Origin: Verrucomicrobia bacterium UBA5540
Lineage (GTDB): Bacteria; Verrucomicrobiota; Kiritimatiellia; Kiritimatiellales; Tichowtungiaceae
Assembly: GCA_002423675.1 (NCBI GenBank)
Contig: DINM01000081.1
Coordinates: 1-5,085, forward strand
Length of the DNA: 5,085 nucleotides
Direction: 5' to 3'
A program made the position numbers and the translations under genes. The notes below the pieces were generated by a model, which did not search any database, had not been told where the DNA came from, and worked only from the letters and a program-made list of their open reading frames with translations. Below are positions 1 to 4,185 of this stretch, one piece after another (position 1 is the stretch's first letter; each line of letters opens with the position of its first letter).

Positions 1-1
1 G

Positions 2-262
2 GTCATTTCCTTCACAAAGACCGTGGCCAAAGAATTGTCCAGCCGCAACATTCGTTGTAATGCGGTTGCTCCGGGGTTCATCAGCACCCCGATGACAGAC
101 AAGCTTTCAGAAGAGGTGCAGCAGAAAATGCTCGCCAATATCCCGCTGGGCCGCTTCGGCGCCCCTGAAGACGTGGCCAATGTGGTCGCTTTCCTGGCGG
201 GGGATGCCTCAGGTTATGTCACCGGACAGGTGATTTCGACTTGCGGCGGCATGGTTATGTAG
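2..262 (+). CDS. fabG: 3-oxoacyl-ACP reductase FabG, C-terminal fragment (5' end outside window)
   Basis: NADPH-dependent reductase of the short-chain dehydrogenase family, reducing 3-ketoacyl-ACP to 3-hydroxyacyl-ACP in the cytoplasmic type II fatty acid synthase. The frame is open from base 2, giving 86 residues of a protein normally about 245 long. The visible part starts [11 protein letters not shown], which in the family lies just after the catalytic Tyr-x-x-x-Lys, so the cofactor motif and active site lie upstream of the window. [33 protein letters not shown] and the ending GYVTGQV...GGMVM are typical FabG C-terminal signatures. A GTG at base 23 is internal and not the real start. The usual Asp or Asn before the final Gly-Gly is Cys here (STCGG), an unusual but probably tolerated change. 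acpP begins 45 bases after the stop, as expected for a fab operon. The assignment rests on both motifs and neighbours. Confidence 0.96.
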   Translation, partial: VISFTKTVAKELSSRNIRCNAVAPGFISTPMTDKLSEEVQQKMLANIPLGRFGAPEDVANVVAFLAGDASGYVTGQVISTCGGMVM

Positions 263-307
263 GTTAAAGAGACGTTCAATCAGGAGCCGAAACTAAGGAG
301 AAATACT

Positions 308-547
308 ATGGCACTTGCAGACAAAGTAAAAGATATCATCGTCGAACAGCTGGGCGTGAATGCAGATCAGGTTACCCCCGCTGCTTCTTTCATCGAAGAC
401 CTCGGCGCCGACTCGCTCGACACCGTTGAGCTCGTGATGGCTTTCGAAGAAGAATTCGGTGCGGAAATCCCGGACGAAGACGCTGAAAAGCTCACCTCCG
501 TCGGTGCCGTGATCGACTATCTGAAATCAAAAGGTCTTGGTGAATAA
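308..547 (+). CDS. acpP: Acyl carrier protein AcpP
   Basis: Small acidic carrier protein that holds acyl intermediates of fatty acid synthesis as thioesters on a 4'-phosphopantetheine arm. It has 79 residues, the normal length. The attachment serine is Ser36 in the motif [18 protein letters not shown], which also supplies acidic recognition helix II that docks FabG, FabF and other partners. Helix I is roughly residues 3-15, and the C-terminal helix is in [12 protein letters not shown]. The start is set by an AAGGAG ribosome binding site at 295-300, seven bases before the ATG. The gene sits between fabG and fabF and is followed directly by an intrinsic terminator hairpin, so part of the transcription probably ends after it. 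From family knowledge, AcpS would add the prosthetic group; no acpS gene is visible in the window. Confidence 0.98.
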   Translation: MALADKVKDIIVEQLGVNADQVTPAASFIEDLGADSLDTVELVMAFEEEFGAEIPDEDAEKLTSVGAVIDYLKSKGLGE

Positions 548-567
548 AGACCTCTTGTGATAGAAAA

Positions 568-602
568 CCGGGAACTTTTAACACGGTTCCCGGCTTTTTT
601 TT
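568..602 (+). terminator. Intrinsic terminator between acpP and fabF
   Basis: A perfect 8-bp stem, CCGGGAAC (568-575) with GTTCCCGG (586-593), has a 10-base loop and is followed by C and eight T (595-602). It begins about 20 bases after the acpP stop and ends 25 bases before the fabF start. It is probably a partial terminator that reduces fabF expression relative to acpP, because no clear promoter fits in the short gap before fabF. The degree of read-through is inferred. Confidence 0.85.
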
Positions 603-627
603 GTAGTGCATCTTCCGGAGGAAAATT

Positions 628-1872
628 ATGAGTCGTCGCACAGTAGTCATCACAGGATTAGGAGTTGTTTCGCCCGTCGCGAGCGAACTGAACCGGTTTT
701 GGGAAGGAATCAAAAACGGACAGTCCGGTATCGATCAGGTCAAAGCGATGGCTGATATCGACCAATATCCTGTGACGATCGGCGGCGAAATCCGCGATCT
801 CGACATCAGCAAATTTCTCGACGCCAAAGAAGCCCGGAAAATGGATCCGTTCGCCGTATGGGGCGTCGCGGCCTCGACGATGGCCGTGGAAGACGCCGCG
901 CTCGATGTCAACGCGCTCGACCTGCACCGCATCGGCGTAATCGCCAGCTCCGGTATCGGCGGCATGCAGTTCATGCAGAACCAGTGCATCCGGGCGGTTG
1001 AAGGCGGCCCCCGCCGCATTTCCCCGCAGCTCATTCCCCAGATGATCACCAACATTCTGTCGGGATACGTTGCCATCAAATACGGCTTTAAAGGCCCCAA
1101 CTTCTGTGTCACCAGTGCCTGTGCCAGCGGAACGCACTCGATCGGTGAAGCCATGCGCATTATCCAGTACGGCGATGCCGACGTCATGCTCGCTGGCGGG
1201 GCCGAAGCCTCGATTGCCATGCTCGGTGTCGGCGGGTTTGCCGCACTGCGCGCCACCAGTCGCCGCAACGACGACCCCCAAGGCGCCTCCCGCCCGTTCG
1301 ACAAAGACCGCGACGGCTTTGTCATGTCCGAAGGTGCCGGAATCGTGGTGCTCGAAGAAAAAGAGCACGCCCTCAAACGCGGCGCGAAAATTTATTGCGA
1401 ACTCGCCGGCTACGGCCGCACCTGCGATGCCTACCACATCACCGCGCCCGATTCCGCTGCCGATGAAGCCGCGCGCGGCCTCCGTTTGGCCTTCGAAGAT
1501 GCCGGGCTCAAAGCCGAAGACGTGGACTATATCAACGCCCACGGAACCAGCACCCCGCTCAACGACAAAGGCGAAACACTGGCCATCAAAAAAGCGCTCG
1601 GTGAAGAGCTGGCCTACAAAGTCGCCGTTAGCTCCACCAAATCGATGACCGGCCATATGCTTGGCGCCGCCGGCGGAGTCGAAGCCATCATCTGTGCGCT
1701 CGCCATTCGCGACGGCATTGCGCCGCCCACCATCAACTACACCACGCCCGACCCGGACTGCGACCTCGACTACGTGCCGAACGTTGCCCGGAAAATGGAC
1801 ATCAACGTTGCGCTGAGCAACTCGCTCGGCTTCGGCGGACACAACGCTACGCTCTGCTTCAAAAAAGCATAG
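628..1872 (+). CDS. fabF: 3-oxoacyl-ACP synthase II (KAS II) FabF
   Basis: Condensing enzyme that joins an acyl group to malonyl-ACP with release of CO2, elongating the chain by two carbons in type II fatty acid synthesis. At 414 residues it has the full FabF length. The catalytic triad is visible: Cys165 in TSACASGTHSIGEA, His305 in INAHGTSTPLND and His343 in STKSMTGHMLGAAGGVEA. Lys338 is the conserved active-site lysine, and Phe402 in NSLGFGGHN corresponds to the gating phenylalanine. The STKSMTGHMLGAAGG stretch and the length favour FabF over FabB. The N-terminus RRTVVITGLGVVSPV is typical of the family. A GGAGG ribosome binding site at 617-621, six bases before the ATG, supports the start. 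It follows acpP after an 80-base gap containing a terminator hairpin. A 423-codon open frame on the opposite strand is a codon-bias shadow. Confidence 0.97.
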   Translation: MSRRTVVITGLGVVSPVASELNRFWEGIKNGQSGIDQVKAMADIDQYPVTIGGEIRDLDISKFLDAKEARKMDPFAVWGVAASTMAVEDAALDVNALDLHRIGVIASSGIGGMQFMQNQCIRAVEGGPRRISPQLIPQMITNILSGYVAIKYGFKGPNFCVTSACASGTHSIGEAMRIIQYGDADVMLAGGAEASIAMLGVGGFAALRATSRRNDDPQGASRPFDKDRDGFVMSEGAGIVVLEEKEHALKRGAKIYCELAGYGRTCDAYHITAPDSAADEAARGLRLAFEDAGLKAEDVDYINAHGTSTPLNDKGETLAIKKALGEELAYKVAVSSTKSMTGHMLGAAGGVEAIICALAIRDGIAPPTINYTTPDPDCDLDYVPNVARKMDINVALSNSLGFGGHNATLCFKKA

Positions 1873-2125
1873 AAGTTCCATACTTCGCCGGAAAATTCGT
1901 AGATTACGGGATCCATCCTTCTCCTTCATCAGAGGGTTGGAAGGGTTTCGTTGATCCTGCGGTATATTGTCTAATCTGTGTTCATGAATCCTCCTCCTTG
2001 TTCATGCGAGCTCGTTTAAGCTGGAGCCGAAAATTCCAGACATTGGAAATTACAGCGCCGCCGGCGGTAACGCAGAACTCAGCCGATTCTAAAAATCATT
2101 GGTCGATCCCGTTTCGAAAAATAGG
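1873..2125. other. Non-coding region downstream of fabF
   Basis: About 250 bases without a convincing gene. It holds one copy of the TTCCA-RAYAT-TGGAA dyad (2034-2048), a direct repeat TGTTCATG (1979-1986 and 1999-2006), and a GC-rich self-complementary stretch CCGCCGGCGG (2058-2067) flanked by TTAC and GTAA. On the - strand an AAGGAGGAGG sequence (1999-1990) lies four bases before ATG AAC ACA GAT TAG (1985-1971). This is a strong ribosome-binding-like site leading only to a four-codon frame, so it is more likely debris or chance than a gene. The + strand open frame at 1998-2222 has no protein-like features. Confidence 0.6.
2034..2048 (+). repeat. Intergenic dyad repeat TTCCA-GACAT-TGGAA, copy 1
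   Basis: Five-base arms TTCCA and TGGAA flank the spacer GACAT. It is the first of three copies in non-coding DNA of this window, all in the same orientation with consensus TTCCA-RAYAT-TGGAR. It lies about 160 bases after the fabF stop. It could be a dispersed repeat, a short RNA hairpin or a protein-binding dyad; the sequence does not decide. Confidence 0.6.
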
Positions 2126-2154
2126 CGAGAGAGGGCCGGAGCCCTCTCTCGTTT
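2126..2154 (+). terminator. Perfect hairpin, likely end of the fab transcript
   Basis: An 11-bp perfect stem, CGAGAGAGGGC (2126-2136) with GCCCTCTCTCG (2141-2151), closes on the tetraloop CGGA. Only TTTA follows on the + strand, so it is a weak classical terminator. On the - strand the hairpin is followed a few bases later by TATTTTT. It most likely ends or protects the 3' end of the fabG-acpP-fabF message, about 250 bases after the fabF stop. Confidence 0.6.
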
Positions 2155-2177
2155 ATGAGCCTAGACTTTTACTAAAA

Positions 2178-2452
2178 AGCAAAAGAACTGGCTCCGTTTT
2201 GGATACACAAGCTTTCTTGTGATGTGGTGTCTAAAACACCGCACAAAGATGTATTTGTATCCAGGCGGGGCGATACGCTTTGTCATTTGCGTTCCTCCTC
2301 TGGTTAGCGTTGCTGTTGACGCAGAGGAGGGTTTGTGTTCTATTACGAACGTGATTTTGCGTCCTCTGCTGGGCGACCGCCTTAGTTCTGCTGCAAACAG
2401 AATTAAAGCCCTTCACAAGCTGTTGGTAGCTCGAACTACCAGCAGCTTTTTT
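2178..2452 (+). ncRNA. Candidate structured RNA of unknown type
   Basis: About 275 bases with no credible protein but dense complementarity. A long-range helix pairs 2184-2192 with 2379-2389 (nine pairs with a two-base bulge). Inside it, 2201-2207 pairs with 2256-2262 and encloses an 8-pair hairpin (2223-2230 with 2236-2243, loop CTAAA). Next is a 9-bp perfect hairpin, CCTCCTCTG (2294-2302) with CAGAGGAGG (2322-2330), whose apex can pair further. A small GTTC/GAAC hairpin follows (2337-2340 with 2347-2350). A further hairpin at 2384-2390 with 2398-2404 would compete with the closing helix. The segment ends in a strong + strand terminator (2417-2452). I see no tmRNA, RNase P, SRP RNA or 6S hallmarks. 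The 5' end is uncertain and no good promoter is evident, so it could instead be a processed 3' UTR. All pairings were found by eye; no energies were calculated. Confidence 0.45.
2417..2452 (+). terminator. Strong intrinsic terminator on the + strand
   Basis: A 13-pair stem (2417-2429 with 2436-2448, including one G-U) closes on the loop CTCGAA and runs into TTTTTT at 2447-2452. On the - strand no T run follows the hairpin, so its polarity is +. There is no + strand coding gene just upstream, which implies a non-coding + transcript. The T run overlaps the stop codon of the - strand gene ending at 2451. Confidence 0.85.
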
Positions 2453-3161
2453 ATTCTGATTTATTTTCTTCATTAATGAACGTTTTTACCTTTTTAAGCA
2501 TTGCGTCGATAATCATCAAATCTGTTTCATCTGATACAATCACGCTGAATTGAATTTTTGGGCCCGATATAGATACAGTGTAATCATCCACCGTTGGTGT
2601 AGTGCTTAAGATCTGTGTACTAGTATTTGGCGACCCTTTAGATTGTTCTGGTTCTGGCGAGGTTGGAGTGAGTTCTTCTTGATCGTCAGAGAGGGCGTCT
2701 TCAGATGGATCGTATTCCATGTAGGGCAGATTCTTAAAATATACTGCAGCGGCTTTGGAAGCTCCGTCCGGCGTAAATCCTGAGTCACGGATGAGCTTGT
2801 TTTTTAAAATTGCCTGAGAGCACCCATCACTTGTTTCGTGTAGTTTTTTGAACAGAGATGGGCCAAGGGCTGCTTGTTTCATAAACGCACGGCGCTCACT
2901 ATTTGTAGAGGGATGGATAATGCCGAGCGCAATGTCTGAGACGACATATTCACTGCGCCCATGCCGAGTCAATAGGTTGTAGGCGGTAAGCGGAGATAAG
3001 GCTGTTCGTGAAGCTCCGTTTAGTCCCGAATAGCCTAAGGCTTTGGCTAAATCATCAGCCGTCACTTTCGTGCGCCCCGCGTGATCAAAGATGGTGCTGA
3101 TTTTGTCAACAGCTTCGTCAAGTGAGCAGTTAGGATAATTTGGACTTCTTTCTTTGGTCAT
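2451..3161 (-). CDS. Conserved-looking protein of unknown function with helical N-terminal domain
   Basis: A 236-residue cytoplasmic protein with no signal peptide or membrane segment. Residues 1-145 look compact and mostly helical: RSPNYPNCSLDEAVDKISTI, then KVTADDLAKALGYSGLNGASRTALSPLTAYNLL, then a basic SERRAFMKQAALGPSLFKKL stretch. The order resembles uncharacterised proteins that start with R-S-P-x-Y-P and carry a winged-helix-like fold, so DNA binding is possible but unproven. Residues 150-192 form an acidic, Ser/Thr/Pro-rich linker. Residues 193-230 (DDYTVSISGPKIQFSVIVSDETDLMIIDAMLKKV, given here as two parts: strands 194-209, helix 212-229) suggest a small C-terminal strand-helix unit. 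The start is supported by AAGGAG seven bases before the ATG. Codons are AT-richer than in fabF or leuS, suggesting transfer. It converges on the structured RNA candidate. No function is assigned. Confidence 0.8.
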   Translation of the reverse strand: MTKERSPNYPNCSLDEAVDKISTIFDHAGRTKVTADDLAKALGYSGLNGASRTALSPLTAYNLLTRHGRSEYVVSDIALGIIHPSTNSERRAFMKQAALGPSLFKKLHETSDGCSQAILKNKLIRDSGFTPDGASKAAAVYFKNLPYMEYDPSEDALSDDQEELTPTSPEPEQSKGSPNTSTQILSTTPTVDDYTVSISGPKIQFSVIVSDETDLMIIDAMLKKVKTFINEENKSE

Positions 3162-3186
3162 AATCGTCTCCTTTTTTATGGGTTAA

Positions 3187-3215
3187 AAAATGCCGGATCG
3201 TCTGGATTTTGTCAA
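3187..3215 (-). promoter_or_regulatory. Possible promoter of the unknown gene at 2451-3161
   Basis: On the - strand, a consensus -35 TTGACA (3215-3210) is followed after 17 bases by CATTTT (3192-3187), a poor -10 with three of six consensus bases. Transcription would begin near 3180, leaving a short leader that includes AAGGAG. The -35 match is good and the -10 weak, so this is tentative. Confidence 0.3.
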
Positions 3216-3386
3216 TTATTTTTGGAGTAAATTAGAGTATTATTTTTCAACCACTTTATAATAAGCAATTTACATTTTATAAAAATACGCATACACGACT
3301 TTCTGTTGGGGTATTTTTATTTAAAAAGCGCGATTTCTATCCCTGTGAATGGTCTTGGCAGGCAAAAAAATCCTGTGAAATGATAT

Positions 3387-3403
3387 TTTCCAAACATTGG
3401 AAA
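3387..3403 (+). repeat. Intergenic dyad repeat TTTCCA-AACAT-TGGAAA, copy 2
   Basis: The best of the three copies, with six-base perfect arms around the spacer AACAT. It lies in the AT-rich gap between the two - strand genes, 52 bases before copy 3 and in the same orientation. Confidence 0.65.
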
Positions 3404-3439
3404 CGAGTCGCGCCCTTTCGTATGATTCGTGGGCGATTC

Positions 3440-3454
3440 TTCCAGATATTGGAG
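3440..3454 (+). repeat. Intergenic dyad repeat TTCCA-GATAT-TGGAG, copy 3
   Basis: Third copy, with one mismatch at the outer end of the right arm. It ends eight bases before the stem of the bidirectional terminator at 3463-3482. Confidence 0.55.
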
Positions 3455-3489
3455 AAAGAAAACCCCGCTCGGGTGAGCGGGGCTTTTTT
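3455..3489. terminator. Bidirectional terminator after the four-helix-bundle gene
   Basis: An 8-bp perfect stem, CCCCGCTC (3463-3470) with GAGCGGGG (3475-3482), closes on loop GGGT. The + strand side continues C then six T. The - strand side continues TTTTCTTT. It lies about 45 bases past the stop of the - strand four-helix gene and probably ends that transcript. It may also stop + strand transcription heading into the gene. Confidence 0.85.
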
Positions 3490-3528
3490 GTGCCTTTTCG
3501 TGTTTTTGGTGGCGATTAACCCGCCGCG

Positions 3529-4086
3529 CTATGATTTGTTCCGGTGGTTGATTCGGGTGCGGGTCATGGCTTCGCGGAGGCCGCCGTTTTCAATGAAGTC
3601 CTGTTCGAGCTGGCGGATCTGTTGATCGAGCAGGTAATTGGCGACTTTGATTAAACCGATGATTGCGTTCACGCGAACAGCCAGTTCGGCGTGCTCGACA
3701 GCAGAGCGGAGAGTTTCATAATCCGCGTCGGGGTTTTGGAGCAGTTCGCTGAGCCGACGGGCATAACGGTGGTCTTTCTTCCACTCTTCGATGCGGTGTT
3801 CCCGCAGAATATCCCGATAGTCTTCGAGCAATTCTTCCAGACTGGCGCGGGCCACATTGGTGAGCTTGATTTCGGTTTCCTTGGAGGTACCGGAGGCCAT
3901 GCTGCCTTCGATGATGTTCTGTTTGCCCGAACGGGCGGCCTGTACCATTTGATCGATGGTTCGGTCGTATTTGTGGAAGTAGCTTTTGCAGAAGGCGCGG
4001 GTCGCCTGATAAGCAATCAGCGCTTTGCGGTAGGACTGCAAGCTTTCGTATCCGCCGTGCTTCGGGATAAAGTGTTCCTCGCTCAT
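3529..4086 (-). CDS. Four-helix-bundle protein (23S rRNA intervening-sequence/S23-like, suffix-domain type)
   Basis: A 185-residue, mostly helical soluble protein of unknown biochemical role. Residues 13-95 match the four-helix-bundle family first noted in open frames of 23S rRNA intervening sequences: ESLQSYRKALIAYQATRAF, then the hallmark QMVQAARSGKQNIIEGS (46-62), then KLTNVARASLEELLEDYRDIL. Residues 132-178 (NAIIGLIKVANYLLDQQIRQ followed by LEQDFIENGGLREAM) fit the C-terminal suffix found in a stand-alone subgroup. Related bundles include the Avd accessory protein of diversity-generating retroelements, but no reverse transcriptase or variable repeat is present here. An in-frame TAA nine bases upstream makes the ATG at 4086 the only plausible start. 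No Shine-Dalgarno sequence precedes it. It lies 99 bases downstream of leuS on the same strand, separated by a GTC-nonamer inverted repeat. Family assignment is confident; the role is unknown. Confidence 0.88.
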   Translation of the reverse strand: MSEEHFIPKHGGYESLQSYRKALIAYQATRAFCKSYFHKYDRTIDQMVQAARSGKQNIIEGSMASGTSKETEIKLTNVARASLEELLEDYRDILREHRIEEWKKDHRYARRLSELLQNPDADYETLRSAVEHAELAVRVNAIIGLIKVANYLLDQQIRQLEQDFIENGGLREAMTRTRINHRNKS

Positions 4087-4101
4087 GCGGGGAATTTAAA
4101 A

Positions 4102-4182
4102 GACGAAAAGGACTTAAACGACATAAAAAGACGGGATTTTCTCCCGCCCCTTTATGTCATTGGGGTCGTTTAAGTCCTTTTC
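4102..4182. repeat. Inverted repeat built of GTC-starting nonamers
   Basis: The 18-base arms at 4105-4122 and 4165-4182 are perfect inverted copies. Each arm reads GTCGTTTAA GTCCTTTTC in its own strand sense. Including neighbours, GTC recurs at 9-10 base steps: four times on the - strand (from 4132, 4122, 4113 and 4104) and three times on the + strand (4156, 4165, 4174). Inside, ATAAA (4123-4127) can pair with TTTAT (4151-4155), and CGGGA (4132-4136) with TCCCG (4142-4146) around loop TTTTC. It lies between the leuS stop and the four-helix gene start. It could act as a leuS terminator (TTTT follows on the - strand), a mobile-repeat boundary, or a regulatory site. Confidence 0.8.
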
Positions 4183-4185
4183 TTT

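Larger units (their letters stand above)
3162..3462. other. AT-rich non-coding region
   Basis: About 300 bases without a gene. It contains the ribosome binding site and a possible promoter for the - strand gene ending at 2451, and two copies of the TTCCA-RAYAT-TGGAA dyad. CCTGTGAA occurs twice with starts exactly 30 bases apart (3342-3349 and 3372-3379), about three helical turns. Base composition is much more AT-rich than in the fab genes or leuS, especially between 3205 and 3330. The + strand open frame at 3380-3625 runs through a terminator and is not protein-like. Confidence 0.6.

Noticed and set aside
658..1929. 423-codon open frame on the - strand opposite fabF
   Set aside because: It is a codon-bias shadow of fabF: the composition is Gly/Val/Ala/Phe-rich without recognisable motifs, and the + strand FabF has full catalytic residues.
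1998..2222. 74-codon + strand open frame after fabF
   Set aside because: It runs through a dyad repeat and a perfect hairpin, has no good ribosome site and no protein-like pattern.
2417..2448. tRNA T-arm-like sequence GGTAG-TTCGAG-CTACC on the - strand
   Set aside because: The loop has six bases rather than seven, and no acceptor, D or anticodon arm is present; it is the terminator stem.
2178..2452. Identification of the RNA candidate as 6S RNA, tmRNA, RNase P RNA or SRP RNA
   Set aside because: It is multi-branched rather than one long 6S-like hairpin. It lacks the tmRNA tag and tRNA-like end, the RNase P conserved core and the SRP GGAAG-type apical loop.
2219..2476. Short open frames on both strands across 2219-2476
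   Set aside because: They cross the strong terminator and the paired segments of the RNA candidate, and their sequences look random.
3342..3379. CCTGTGAA direct repeat, 30 bases apart, as an operator pair
   Set aside because: Only two 8-base copies, far from any gene start in a suitable direction; chance is plausible in an AT-rich region.
3691..4173. 160-codon + strand open frame opposite the four-helix gene
   Set aside because: It is antisense to a recognised protein, crosses the inverted repeat and has no family resemblance.
3529..4182. Diversity-generating retroelement, because the four-helix protein resembles Avd
   Set aside because: No reverse transcriptase, template repeat or variable repeat is present in the window, and the C-terminal suffix fits the stand-alone subgroup.
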